From the NCBI GenBank assembly GCA_963920525.1, contig OY986439.1, positions 31,875,819 to 31,939,818 of the forward strand: 64,000 nucleotides of DNA, written 5' to 3'. Shown in pieces: positions 1-12,403 of this stretch. How positions within the stretch are numbered: the stretch's first letter is position 1; each line of letters starts with the position of its first letter. Under the pieces are notes generated by a model. The model ran no database searches, was not told the DNA's origin, and saw only the letters and a program-made list of their open reading frames with translations. The DNA is from Dichetophora obliterata. Lineage: Eukaryota > Arthropoda > Insecta > Diptera > Sciomyzidae. Both the position numbers and the translations under genes were made by a program.

Positions 1-159
1 ACGTTATTTTTTGATAAATTTTGAGAAATTTTGTGCCAGTGAAAATTTTTTGAAATCTTAGTGGTAATGAAAATTTCTTCCATTACCATTACAAATTTAG
101 AGGTAATGCAAAATATTTTCCATTTTACATTACAAAATGTAAAAAAAATTTGCATTACC
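1..159. repeat. GGTAATG/CATTACC-rich flank of the satellite
   Basis: AT-rich lead-in to the satellite with several short mirrored GGTAATG and CATTACC words. Its last part, an A-run followed by TTTGCATTACCA at about 145-161, recurs in the same orientation just after the satellite (about 2638-2656). I see no coding potential. Confidence 0.5.
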
Positions 160-2637
160 ATGTATGTAATGTATGTAATGTATGTAATGTATGTAATGTA
201 TGTAATGTATGTAATGTATGTAATGTATGAATGTATGTAATGTATGAAATGTATGTAATGTATGTAATGTATGTAATGTATGTAATGTATGTAATGTATG
301 TAATGTATGTAATGTATGTGATGTATGTAATGTATGTAATGTATGTAATGTATGTAATGTATGTAATGTATGTAATGTATGTAATGTATGTAATGTATGT
401 AATGTATGTAATGTATGTAATGTATGTAATGTATGTAATGTATGTAATGTATGTAATGTATGTAATGTATGTAATGTATGTAATGTATGTAATGTATGTA
501 ATGTATGTAATGTATGTAATGTATGTAATGTATGTAATGTATGTAATGTATGTAATGTATGTAATGTATGTAATGTATGTAATGTATGTAATGTATGTAA
601 TGTATGTAATGTATGTAATGTATGTAATGTATGTAATGTATGTAATGTATGTAATGTATGTAATGTATGTAATGTATGTAATGTATGTAATGTATGTAAT
701 GTATGTAATGTATGTAATGTATGTAATGTATGTAATGTATGTAATGTATGTAATGTATGTAATGTATGTAATGTATGTAATGTATGTAATGTATGTAATG
801 TATGTAATGTATGTAATGTATGTAATGTATGTAATGTATGTAATGTATGTAATGTATGTAATGTATGTAATGTATGTAATGTATGTAATGTATGTAATGT
901 ATGTAATGTATGTAATGTATGTAATGTATGTAATGTATGTAATGTATGTAATGTATGTAATGTATGTAATGTATGTAATGTATGTAATGTATGTAATGTA
1001 TGTAATGTATGTAATGTATGTAATGTATGTAATGTATGTAATGTATGTAATGTATGTAATGTATGTAATGTATGTAATGTATGTAATGTATGTGATGTAT
1101 GTAATGTATGTAATGTATGTAATGTATGTAATGTATGTAATGTATGTAATGTATGTAATGTATGTAATGTATGTAATGTATGTAATGTATGTTGTAATGT
1201 ATGTAATGTATGTAATGTATGTAATGTATGTAATGTATGTAATGTATGTAATGTATGTAATGTATGTTGTAATGTATGTAATGTATGTAATGTATGTAAT
1301 GTATGTAATGTATGTAATGTATGTAATGTATGTAATGTATGTAATGTATGTAATGTATGTAATGTATGTAATGTATGTAATGTATGTAATGTATGCAATG
1401 TATGTAATGTATGTAATGTATGTAATGTATGTAATGTATGTAATGTATGTAATGTATGTAATGTATGTAATGTATGTAATGTATGTAATGTATGTAATGT
1501 ATGTAATGTATGTAATGTATGTAATGTATGTAATGTATGTAATGTATGTAATGTATGTAATGTATGTAATGTATGTAATGTATGTAATGTATGTAATGTA
1601 TGTAATGTATGTAATGTATGTAATGTATGTAATGTATGTAATGTATGTAATGTATGTAATGTATGTAATGTATGTAATGTATGTAATGTATGTAATGTAT
1701 GTAATGTATGTAATGTATGTAATGTATGTAATGTATGTAATGTATGTAATGTATGTAATGTATGTAATGTATGTAATGTATGTAATGTATGTAATGTATG
1801 TAATGTATGTAATGTATGTAATGTATGTAATGTATGTAATGTATGTAATGTATGTAATGTATGTAATGTATGTAATGTATGTAATGTATGTAATGTATGT
1901 AATGTATGTAATGTATGTAATGTATGTAATGTATGTAATGTATGTAATGTATGTAATGTATGTAATGTATGTAATGTATGTAATGTATGTAATGTATGTA
2001 ATGTATGTAATGTATGTAATGTATGTAATGTATGTAATGTATGTAATGTATGTAATGTATGTAATGTATGTAATGTATGTAATGTATGTAATGTATGTAA
2101 TGTATGTAATGTATGTAATGTATGTAATGTATGTAATGTATGTAATGTATGTAATGTATGTAATGTATGTAATGTATGTAATGTATGTAATGTATGTAAT
2201 GTATGTAATGTATGTAATGTATGTAATGTATGTAATGTATGTAATGTATGTAATGTATGTAATGTATGTAATGTATGTAATGTATGTAATGTATGTAATG
2301 TATGTAATGTATGTAATGTATGTAATGTATGTAATGTATGTAATGTATGTAATGTATGTAATGTATGTAATGTATGTAATGTATGTAATGTATGTAATGT
2401 ATGTAATGTATGTAATGTATGTAATGTATGTAATGTATGTAATGTATGTAATGTATGTAATGTATGTAATGTATGTAATGTATGTAATGTATGTAATGTA
2501 TGTAATGTATGTAATGTATGTAATGTATGTAATGTATGTAATGTATGTAATGTATGTAATGTATGTAATGTATGTAATGTATGTAGTGTATGTAATGTAT
2601 GTAATGTATGTAATGTATGTAATGTATGTAATGCATG
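160..2637. repeat. 9-bp satellite array, unit TGTATGTAA
   Basis: About 270 head-to-tail copies of a 9-bp unit (TGTATGTAA in one phase). Variation is very low: scattered point changes (for example near 319, 1090, 1395 and 2585) and two 3-bp insertions near 1192 and 1266. The unit is a multiple of 3 and carries no stop in three of the six frames. This produces open frames over 830 codons long of Met-Tyr-Val, His-Thr-Leu and Ile-Thr-Tyr repeats; these are a by-product of the repeat and not genes. The high homogeneity suggests recent expansion by slippage or unequal exchange. Confidence 0.97.
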
Positions 2638-2921
2638 TAAAAAAATTTGCATTACCATTGATATGTAATGGTCGAATCTGCTTACCTATATACAGTGCCA
2701 AACTTAATTATTGGCACAGTAAGAACTTTCAACTTCATGATTGATTTAATGGCCTTATTAAAGCGATTTACCATCACATCAAAGTGCAAATGTCAGTGTG
2801 TCCTAAATTTTTAAGAAATTAACATATTGTATAAAGAATGGGTAACAAACAGAAGGAAACAACAGAATTTCATCGCAAAGTAATTGTATATTTACTAAAC
2901 CTCTGCACGGATACACTCGTT

Positions 2922-3837
2922 GGCTGTGCGAATAATCGCCCAATTCGCAATCGCCCAAAAGTACGAAAATGAACAAGCGCCCAAAAAAAAAAACGGCTAA
3001 AATTGTTGGGCGATTGTTCATTTTGGGTTTGGGCGGTTGTTCGCTTTTTATTTTTGGGCGTTTGTTCATCGCATTTTTTGGTGATTGTACACTATGAACA
3101 AACGCCCAAAATTTTTGGGCGAATATTCATTTCATGATTTTGGCGGAAGTTTGTAGTTTTGCGCGATTGTTCATCACTTTTTTTGGCGATTGTACATAAT
3201 GAACAAACGCCCAAATTTTTTAAGGCGATTATTCATTTCACAATTTGGGCGTTTGTAACTTAGCCGAATGTTCAGACAGCCGTATTAGTCTATTCGAATA
3301 TTCGCCCAAGTTACAATCGCCAAAATTGTGAAATAAATAATCGCCCAAAAAAGAAACGCTAAAATTTTTGGGCGATTGTTCTTTTTGAGTTTGGGCGATT
3401 GTTCATAATGAATGTTCGCCGAAATTTTAAAGAATGAACGATTGTTCATTTCGTTATGTCGTATTCAGGATGGACATTATGGCAGTAAATTATTTGCACA
3501 AGGGCAAATTTTTTTTGGGTGATTGCTCATTTTGGGATTGGGCGATTGCGCAATTAGTCTGTGCGAATATTCACCCAAGTAACTATCGCCTAAAAGTACG
3601 GAAATGAACAATCGCCAAAAAACCGGCAAAAATGTTTTGGTGATTGTTCATTTTGGGTTTGGGCGATTGTTCGGCTTGTTTTTTTTGGGCGATTGTTCAT
3701 AATGAAGAAACGCCACAAATTTCAAATAACGAACAATCGCCAAAAAATATTTTTTGGGCGGTTTTCCATCACTTTTTTGGGCGATTGTTCATTTTTGGGT
3801 TTGGGCGATTGTAACTTTTGCGATTATTCGCACAGCC
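2922..3837. mobile_element. Foldback-like element with 9-bp target duplication
   Basis: The left end GGCTGTGCGAATAATCGC is mirrored by the right end GCGATTATTCGCACAGCC. The 9-bp word ACACTCGTT lies directly outside both ends (2913-2921 and 3838-3846) and is a target-site duplication. The interior is built almost wholly from a short word, GGGCGATTGTTCATTTTGGG, and its complement in both orientations. Degenerate copies of the terminal sequence occur internally near 3272-3300 and 3558-3580, so the element reads as about three palindromic units in a row. Drosophila Foldback (FB) elements share variable arms made of subrepeats and 9-bp duplications. That comparison is by architecture, not by sequence. 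No protein is encoded. Confidence 0.8.
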
Positions 3838-4109
3838 ACACTCGTTTCTTCCACAACAATGTACATCCATTATCGAGTTCAGTAGTTAAAATGTCTATAA
3901 CAGCAAGTGAGATCGTGTTTGACATATTTGACGAAAACAACTGTTTACTGCCGGGCACTTGTCAGCAGCAAAACAAATCATGTGCACGTTTTGCTTTTGA
4001 GTAATATGATTTAATTTGCTTTTTCAAACCAAATACTCAAAAAAGACATTAAGGAATCGAGCGCCCCAAATCATTTACAAATGATCATTCTTGTGTTTCG
4101 TCAGAATTG

Positions 4110-4510
4110 TGCCGGGTCAGAATTTGACACTAAGGTGGCCACGAAAAACACTAAGGTTGTTTTTTTCTTTTTTTATACTCTTTTTTTATTTAGGGTGGAC
4201 CCTAAAAATTTTTTTTTATACTCAGCAACCAATTTCTACTTAGTGTTCGCCCTAGCTTCGAAATCGCAAAAATAAATATATTAAGGGGGTAGCCCTGTGT
4301 TCAAAAAATGATGAAATTGTAAATTCTGACAATTGATTTGGCATCAGCGACCCATTTTTACCTTCTGTTTGCCCCAGATTCGAAATAAAAAAAATTATAA
4401 CAATTTTTAAGCGCATAAATAAAACAAAAAAAAAACATTTTTAAGGTCCACCCTAGTGTCAAAAACTTTTTCAAACTCTGACATAAGGTTTTTAAATTCT
4501 TAACACCCTC
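4110..4510. repeat. Fragment of the GGGTGGACCC satellite family, two opposed halves
   Basis: The left half carries CTAAGGTTG and AGGGTGGACCC in forward orientation. The right half ends in the reverse complement, GGTCCACCCTAGTGTC. Both contain diverged versions of the 'cactaagggtggaccc ... gacccc ... gatttcgaa' core that forms the large array at 46.6-49.0 kb. The opposed halves suggest an inverted insertion or a hairpin-derived copy. Confidence 0.65.
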
Positions 4511-4762
4511 AATTTATGCACCGAATGTTATGTTGTTGTGCACATAAGATTCAAATCATGTATGTATTTATGCTGCATTCATATTTTCCGAATCATTCAT
4601 TCATTCGATTCGGTTTCCTATTGACTTGGACTTGTTTGTACAACGATGATAGGTTCAACTACTATGTTTGATTTGTTGGAAACGAATGTAACATATCAAT
4701 CACTCGTTTCCAAACGAATGTCTGGAAACTCGGTTTAAGACTACCTATGCAGCGGTATAGTG

Positions 4763-6170
4763 CAGCGTTTCTTAACCTGGGGTCCGTGAGTATATATATG
4801 GGGGTCCGCCATCTAATATATGGACATTTGAAATAATAATTTTTTTTTAATTAATGATCATAACAGAAATTTTTAGGAAAATAATTGAGGATTTTCTATT
4901 CTGCAGGCCTCTGCCTTCACATACTACAGGTGAAGCAATATTTGAAATATTAAACAACTTTATGTCCACTCATGAAATACCGTGGGATAAATGTGTGGCA
5001 GTTAGTACCGACGGTGCTCGGGCTATTATCTGGCATCACTGTTGCATTCATAGAGAGGCATTAGCTGCTAAGAATATGCCAGAAAAATTAAAAACAGTTT
5101 TGGACGATATAGTGCAGGTCGTGAATTTTATTAAAGCCAGGCCTCTAAATTCCCGTATTTTCGGTATGATATCTGAAGAAATGGGCAGCATTCACATTCA
5201 GTTGTTATTGCATGCTGAGGTGCGTTGGTTGTCTCATGGCAAAGTCGTGTGGCGTGTTTTTGAGCTGAGAGATGAGATCAGAATGTTTTTTTAATAATTC
5301 TGTTGGCAGCGTCAATAAACATGCTAATCATTTCAATAACTTTGAATGGCTTACAATGGTAAGCTGATATCTTTAGTGCCCTGAACGAGCTGAACTTAAG
5401 TCTACAAGGAAGAGATAACAACATCTTCTAAATTGAAGATAAAATAGAAGCTATGATAAAAAACTTGGCCTTTGGACTAATCGTACAATTAAAAAAAAAT
5501 ATAATCATTTTCCTACATTGGTAGCGTTTTTGGAATCCTCTGGTGGAGAAATGTTGCCAACGCAAGTAGAAGAGGAAATTATTAAAAACCTCCGCGGTTT
5601 GACGTCTTCTTTTCGGGATTATTTTCTAAAACCCGACAGAAATAAAAACTGGACAGCAGACCCTTTCAACGCAGATGTTTTAGATATAATCGGCTTGACA
5701 ACGGTACAGGAATATCAATTAATAGAAATATCATGTGATTCAGCTTTAAAACGTAATTTAAAAAAATCATCTTTATCAAGTTTTTGGGTAAATTTAAAAA
5801 ATGTTTATAAATAAATTTTAGAAGATGCACTAAAATATTTACTGCTTTTCTCGTCCACATACCTCTGTGAAAAGGCATTCTCTGCTCTTGTATACACCAA
5901 AAACAAATGCAAAAAAAGATTACAATTAGAATCAGATTTGAGATTACATTTAAGTAAAAACATCAACCCAAATATTACTAATTTAGTTTAAAAAAAGCAG
6001 CACCAACCTTCACATTAATACAGAATTTTTAATTTTTATAAAAATGTAATTTTTTTTCAGTATTAAAATAATTTGTCCAAAATTTATTCCTGTGTTTTTA
6101 TTAAGGGCGTCCTTGAACTTGTGCGTGATTTTCTAGGGGTCCGCGTAGTGAAAAAGGTTAAGAAACGCTG
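4763..6170 (+). mobile_element. hAT-superfamily DNA transposon, internally deleted
   Basis: The ends match as inverted repeats: CAGCGTTTCTTAACC at 4763, and its complement GGTTAAGAAACGCTG ending at 6170, each followed internally by a GGGGTCCGC-type word. The flanking 8-bp words GTATAGTG (4755-4762) and GTCTAGTG (6171-6178) differ at one base, as expected for an aged hAT target duplication. CAGNG-type ends with 8-bp duplications are typical of hAT. At 1.4 kb it is too short for an intact element and holds only pieces of the transposase. Confidence 0.9.
4854..5991 (+). pseudogene. hAT transposase relic, ZBED5/Buster-like
   Basis: The frame 4854-5294 resembles the catalytic region of hAT transposases of the ZBED5/SCAND3 (Buster) type: WDKC, then STDGAR with the candidate first catalytic Asp near 5010, then HREALA, VNFIK and VRWLSHGKV. 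Roughly twenty residues normally found between TDGAR and the His-Cys motif are missing, so there is an in-frame deletion. A frame change lies between 5294 and 5518. The second frame 5518-5814 ends in one TAA, and the same frame continues at 5815-5991 with TYLCEKAFSAL and LRLHLS, the C-terminal hAT dimerization region. The N-terminal BED zinc finger is absent. The gene is dead; the family assignment rests on motif recognition. Confidence 0.88.
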
Positions 6171-6178
6171 GTCTAGTG

Positions 6179-7355
6179 GATACTCTTAAAAATAAAAGCA
6201 GTGTTTAATACAAAAATACACAATGACGATGTCAACTTTACTTCGCCATGTCACGCTGACCGGCTTCAATTTGCGTGATAATTAAGTTGCAGGCAAAAAA
6301 AGCAAACATAAACGTAAACAACTCAATTGTTATTTTTCTTTTTATTTGTTTGTCTAGTAAACAAAAGAAAAACAAAATTTGCAATAGCAAACACAACAAA
6401 AATATGGACGCCAGACAACAAAATACAACAAAACTCATAGCAGAAATAAGTTGAAAAAATAACCTTAAGACAAACACTAAAAACCATAAACAAAAACAAA
6501 CTCGTATTCATTCATAAAGAGTCGTAAACAGTTGCTTTTAGCAACAACGTCAATTGTACATAAAACGCACACACACCTACACACAATTAAACACACACTC
6601 ACACACACACACTAGCACGTAAACGCCAAATCATCAAACAGAACTCACCAAAGAATGCACTATGGCGCTGCACTGGCCAGTCAGAGGCAAACTTACCCAG
6701 TAAGCAAACCTAAGCCATTACCCGGAATAATCTAACAATTGGCCAAATCAAGATGACGGTTTGTTCACTAACAAAAAATTGTAACGAATTGTTACAAGTA
6801 TTTACTAGTAAAGGTCGAATTATAATAGACGTAATGTAAAGTAACGAAATATTGTCAACTGTCATCGTGACGCTACGTAATGTAAGTAAATGTTATAGCA
6901 ATTATAATAGGCAGAAGCCAGGCAGTGGTTTGCAGTAAATAATTTCACGTTCCCGTGCGAGCTTAATTAAAACTTCGTCATTCATAGCTGTGGATATATA
7001 GAACTATCACATTCCAACCAAAACTCAACAAAAAGCTTAGTTCAACAATATGAAATAGCGCAATTATCGAATCTAATCTCAATCTTCAGTTGCTATTTGA
7101 CAAGACGTAATGTAAAGTATCGTAGAAATCAAAATACCACGGATCTTTACTTCCCGTCACATTAAACAATGTTTTTATTTTCTGACGCTTAGTGTAAAAA
7201 AGCATTCAGAAAAAAATCATCGCTCACTAAAGGCGTATTCCCTGACCACCTTCAGCAAGTTTAGCAATTTTTTTGTATATGAAGTTTTTGAGCTTTATTA
7301 ATATCCACACTTAATGAGAGAGTAACAAAAACTTGCTGCACGCTCTTTGACTTCA
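6179..7355. other. Unannotated AT-rich spacer with a CA-rich stretch
   Basis: No supportable gene. A degenerate CA/ACAC microsatellite lies at about 6568-6622. The rest is AT-rich with short open frames that look random. Confidence 0.5.
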
Positions 7356-7359
7356 TTAA

Positions 7360-9820
7360 CCCTTGGTCAAACACATGGTTCTGGCCAGGCATATTTCATT
7401 TTTGAGCGTTAATTAAACATACTTCTAGTTAAGGTTGATACCTGTATTTCCCGGTAGCCGCCTTAAATACGGTTGGCTTTTTATTTTAAAAAAAAATTCT
7501 AAAATATCGTTCCAACACGAAGAAAACTGCAAAAAAGTACCCCTCGAACAAACACATATGCCTGGCCAGACCCCTATACAATTTGTGTGAAATACATTAT
7601 TGCTGTACACATTTTGGGTTATTTTTCTGCAAATACAATGCAGATTGTTGTTTCCAGGTATTTTTTTTATATTTTGGGTTATTTCTATGTGAGTTCATTA
7701 CAGATGTTTGCTTCCAGGTAGTTTTTGTGTTCATTTTTCTATTATTTCTTTGTTTCGTTTGTGAGTTTGGTTTTGAGTTCAGTTAGTTTATTATTGAATG
7801 CTGAGTATACAACATCGACAGTCCGAAATATAAATTTTTTGTGCGGAAACTAAAGTGAAATTATTACTATTGTGCCAGAGTTATGGCAGAGGATTTAGAA
7901 TTTGTGTACAATACGTGCTTGCGTACAGGCAGCCTTACTGATAATTTCCAACAACAACTATCATCAGCGTTACAGCGTGATTTCGCACTTCACACAGAAG
8001 CAGACGAAGAACTAGATTTATTTGAAGACCTAAGCGGTGAAAACACAGATTTTGTGCCCGAAGATGACGCCTCGGACATTGAATATGAATTGGAAATTGA
8101 AGCAAATTAAATATTCGACAGCGATGAAGAATCCGAAGAAGCAAGTGAGAATGCACCAACTCAAGTTGCAGATGGTTTTTTGCTTGGAAAAGATGGTACC
8201 AAGTGGAGTACAGCTGAACCCGCTGCAAAAACAAACCTGATCATTTCGCTTGAGGTGTTCAAGCTTTTCTTTTTACCGAATATTACGTTCATCATCGTAA
8301 CACAAACAAATCTATATGGAGAAAAAATTACAAACTGCACACCACGAGTATGGGTTGATATGACAAGTGTTGAGCTTTACGCTTTTATTGGGATACTATT
8401 GGCTTTTGGTGTCAGTCATAATACTATGCAGCTCTCAAGATTGATGTGGCAAACTGATGCACTTCCGTGCAGCCATGTCATGTATACGATTTGTTACTTT
8501 GATGCGCTGTATTCGATTTGACGATAATCGTACGCGCACATTTCGTCAACAAACTGACAAAGCTGCTCCCATTCGCGACATATGGAACTTCTTGAATAAC
8601 AATCTTGCCAGTAATTTTGAACCATACGAAAGTGTAACCATCGATGAGCAGCTATTTCCATACCGTGGGCGCACAAAGTTCACGCAATACATCCCATCAA
8701 AGCCCGCAAAGTATGGCATAAAAGTATGGTGGGCATGCTATGCGAAAACCAATTATCCGTTGCAAGGAAAACTATACACTGGTAAAGAGGAAGAACAACG
8801 AGAGACAAACCAAGGCGAAAATGTGCTCATGAGTTTGGCTATTCGATACGCCAACAGCGGCAGAACTATTATTGCTGATAACTTCTTTACAACATTAGAT
8901 GCAGCTAAACGTCTTTCGTCGATTGGACTAGCATACGTTGGCACCGTTAGATCCAATAAAAGGTGTTTTCCCAAAGAAGTGAAAAAAGACAGCAAACGTC
9001 CAGTGCTTTCATATGTGTTCGGTTTCTATGATAACCTTGTATCACTGTGCAGCTACGTTCCAAAGAAGAACAAATCAGTAAATCTACTATCCACTGTGCA
9101 CTACACCGAGAAAGTTGAAGGCGTAGCAAAAAAACCGAAAGTTATATTATTTTGCAATTCAACAAAGGTCGGCGTTGATACCATTAGATGGACCAAATGG
9201 TAACGCATTACTCCACAAAACGGTCAACCAGACGTTGGCTATTAGCATTTTTTTGCAACATGATAGACGTCATGGGATTAGCCGCTTACATCATATGCAA
9301 TGTAAATACAGAAGGCTCCAGAAAAGAGAAGCGACGAATGTTCTTGAACACACTGAGTAAACAATTGGTGCTTGCTAATACTAAAAATCGCATGAACAAC
9401 AACCATACTTTGGCACAACATTCAACCCGTTTGGCCATTGAATCTTTTTTTGGAAGGCCGTTGAATATTCCCAGCAACATGCTGCCTAACCAACAAAGTG
9501 GCCCCAGTACACTGAATTCCAGAAAAGATTGCAGAATTTGTGCCATGCAAGACGAAAAAATCCTGTGTGCCAACAACATTCTAAAGTTGATTGTTTTTCA
9601 TGCATTCTACAAAATGAATAATTTTTTTTTTACATTTAGGTAGCTACATTTATCAACAAATCAAAAAAAAAAAGTCTAAAAACAAAAATAATAAACGAGC
9701 ATACTTAGAAATTCAAAGTTAAAGTATCCTTTTTGCCATACAAGTGCATAAAAACTTATAGGGGTCTGACCAGGCATATGTGTTTGTTCGAAGGTTTCCG
9801 AATATTTGTTTGACGGGGGG
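7360..9820 (+). mobile_element. piggyBac element, full length between TTAA sites
   Basis: TTAA lies at 7356-7359 and 9821-9824, the tetranucleotide target of piggyBac. Just inside, the left end CCCTTGGTCAAACACAT matches the complement of the right end, CCCCCCGTCAAACAAAT. A subterminal motif, TGGCCAGGCATAT, occurs near 7383 and again inverted near 7556-7571; the right side carries TGACCAGGCATATGTG near 9765. The 2.46-kb length is normal for the family. It encodes one broken transposase. Confidence 0.94.
7883..9643 (+). pseudogene. piggyBac transposase (DDE_Tnp_1_7 type), disrupted
   Basis: The ATG at 7883 opens an acidic N-terminus rich in Asp and Glu, as in piggyBac. An in-frame TAA falls at 8108-8110; the same frame then continues to about 8521. 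The frame changes there and goes on with RFDDNRTRT, IDEQLFPYRGRTKF, PAKYGIK and IADNFFT. A second frame change near 9185 leads into MDQMVTHYSTKRSTRRW and FFGRPL. Candidate catalytic aspartates are those of IDEQL (8643), ADNFF (8877) and MDQM (9191), so all three sites survive. The C-terminal cysteine-rich finger is only partly kept (CRICAM, then CANN). About 585 codons in total, near the usual family length. One stop plus two frameshifts make it non-functional as read. Confidence 0.93.
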
Positions 9821-9824
9821 TTAA

Positions 9825-12204
9825 AATAAATTAAAAATTTTGCAGAAAACTTGCTGAAAGTGAGCTGTGAATCCTGCTTAAGATATCGCTACTATAAAAG
9901 TGCACAACAGTTGACTTCGCTGAATGCGGCTAATGTGAGTGACGACACACGCTCTCTATTCAGTTTTCTTGTATTTGAACTTCGATGGTCGCAACACGAA
10001 CTGTGACTCCTGCCTTTATTATTATACCAAGTTCTTAACTATCGAATTGGTTTGAACATGGTAGCCATTTGACAAACAGGTTCACTAATGTGTAAGCTCT
10101 TTTAGTATATTTTGGATGGCTTAGTTTTATTTTTTTTTTTTAATAATTTGAAATAATTTTTAAGGTTTCAAATCAGCTGTTAATTCGTTCAATCAGCTGT
10201 TACTTTGTAAGTTTCTACTAGTTTTATGTTCACGTACTTTTTGTGCTATTTTTCGCTTTGACATTATTTTTCTCAATTATTTTTTACTCTCTTTGTGCAA
10301 GTTTCAGCAAGTAAAGTACGTGAACAAAGCTATTGCTTGCAATTTATTTTTTCAAATTTTGAGTTATAAGAATTAAGAGGAGTGCACTAAAAAATTCCTC
10401 CTTTCAGTGGCAAAATATTTAGTTTTTTCAATTTGTTTAAAAATAGAAATGCACTACGTAATTTTTAACTGGGTACCTTATTGTTATTTTTGTTTAAGTT
10501 ATTAATATTATTTTTGACTTGACTGGTTATGAAGGGTTTTTTTAAAGTTGTTGTGGTTTTGTTGTTGTTTTAAATTAAGTTACTAGTCACGATCGCTGAT
10601 GCAACAATACTTTGCGTTACTTTTTTACAATATTTTTTACAATATTATTGACTATTGATTGTAGCTGCAAACCTTGTTATTTCAATTACTGTCAGCAGAG
10701 AGTTCATATTGTTTTTATTTTTTTTACTATTGTTGGCTTATTGTTGTTGTTCATCACTTAAGAGAATTATTTACACGGTTCAACAAATTTTATTGACACA
10801 ATTCTGTTTTAATAACGCATACGTATGTTTAAAATACTAAGTCCATCTGTATTTAAAACGAATTTGAAAATAAATGCAAATCATATTAAACACGAACTGA
10901 GCTGGTGACCTCTACACAGGTCGAAAAAATTATCTGAAACAAAACAAAAAAAGGTTCCTGTTAAGTATAAATGTGTTTATGGAATAGACCACTTTCAATG
11001 AAATTGATTATAAAATAACAAAATGGTGGGGTTTAAAAAATGTTTTGTCTTTTTTACTGACTAATCGTGGCTTAAAATCACTCACGCGCCCATCTCTACC
11101 TTCAGCTTCTAGGTTGACGTTTTTAACCTAAGAGGTTAAAGAAGATTAATTTAAAAGGAGAAAACGGAAATGCTTTCAAGCACGCTTCTGTAAGAATTCC
11201 TCCTGGCTTTTGGCTGGAGAAAAATTTAAAAAAATTGCAGTTCTTTCGTGTGGGTCTGAGCTATTCAGATAATAGGTATATTTTCTTACTCGATTGTAGG
11301 AACTTGCAAGCTGCTAGAACTGATTCATGATGGAAAAATAAATAAGTAGATAGGTGTCAATGAAGTGTGAGATCCGGTGAAAAATATCTCCCTTAGCATG
11401 CGGGGAACATTTCAAGAATAGCGACAACTTCCATTTTTAATTTTTGCGAATGATATGGCTTTTGACCTCCTAAATCCAAACCTGAAAAATTTTAGTCCAT
11501 TCAAAATTGGTTTAGAAGTTAAAGGCTTCCAAAACTAAAAAAATGGCCTAAAAATGTAGTTTTTTCAGTTTTTCAACAAAAAAAAATATTGTTTAATATT
11601 AGGAAATTTTCGTATTCTAGTTTTAAAAGTTGAAATCTTGGGGCTCGATAGTAATTAATTCGATTTCATTTAAAGATATAAGCTGAGAAAGATTTTTACA
11701 CCATCTTTAAAATTATATAAGATTTTCCAATGTGTACAAGCATGTGTCAACCGGTGTAGTGTGCGTATCATATTCACAAAATTAGTACCAATAATCGTAG
11801 TAGATAGCATTATATAGGTTCAATTTTGTTTATGTTCATTCTAGATTCAAATATGCCTTGAAAATAGGTCAAAATATAAAAACAGTTGCAGTAGGCACTG
11901 CATAAAAAGAAACTTAAGAAGTTGAAAAGACAAAATTAGTGTAGCGACTAATGGAAACAGTAGCTCGTTTCTGTAAGCAACGATCGCAGTTACAAACTGA
12001 CGTGAATCTCACCTGCAATGTTTCTGTATGAATATGAATTGATTTCTTTTCAATTCGTTCGTTTTAAATCGATAATCTGTCACATTAACTGATTTCACTT
12101 TAATGAAACCTTTTAAGAAAGTGTTTCTGTAAGAAAAGTGAATCGATAAAAATTTATACTTCTCTCACTGACTTTAAAGCAAGTATCAAGGTTTATTCAA
12201 CATG
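9825..12204. other. Unannotated AT-rich sequence
   Basis: I found no gene or clear repeat. A 13-bp inverted pair, GTTCACGTACTTT and its complement, lies near 10226 and 10312. Two nearby AATCAGCTGTTA words occur at about 10170-10200. Open frames are short and unlike any family I recognise. Confidence 0.4.
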
Positions 12205-12212
12205 GTAGAGTC

Positions 12213-12395
12213 CATGGTATAAGGATAAAGGTAGCTGCAGCGCTGACTGTGCTCTCTTTCCTTACTGCCATGTCTGTCAAATTCAGCTGTGTGGCGAATG
12301 GAAACAAAAGAAAATAAATAAAAAGTTTTTCTTCGTTTTGACATTTCCGGCAGTATGCTCTCATCTGTTGCATCTACCTGTATTCTTCTACCATG
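12213..12395. mobile_element. MITE family B, hAT-type, copy 1
   Basis: Ends CATGGTATAAGGATAAAGG and the complement of CATGGTAGAAGAATACAGG form terminal inverted repeats. The flanks GTAGAGTC (12205-12212) and GTAGAGGC (12396-12403) match at 7 of 8 bases. The interior words GACTGTGCTCTCTTTC and CTTCGTTTTGACA are shared with the better-preserved copy at 45671-45885, which confirms the family. Non-coding; an open frame across it on the minus strand is incidental. Confidence 0.78.
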
Positions 12396-12403
12396 GTAGA
12401 GGC

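Noticed and set aside
160..2637. CRISPR-like array
   Set aside because: Units are contiguous 9-mers without spacers, and the window is eukaryotic.
130..2744. Three open frames of over 830 codons made of tripeptide repeats
   Set aside because: They are a direct product of a 9-bp satellite with no stop codon in those frames; no gene signals.
3693..4004. 103-codon open frame through the right part of the Foldback-like element
   Set aside because: Crosses the element end and its target duplication; composition follows the subrepeats.
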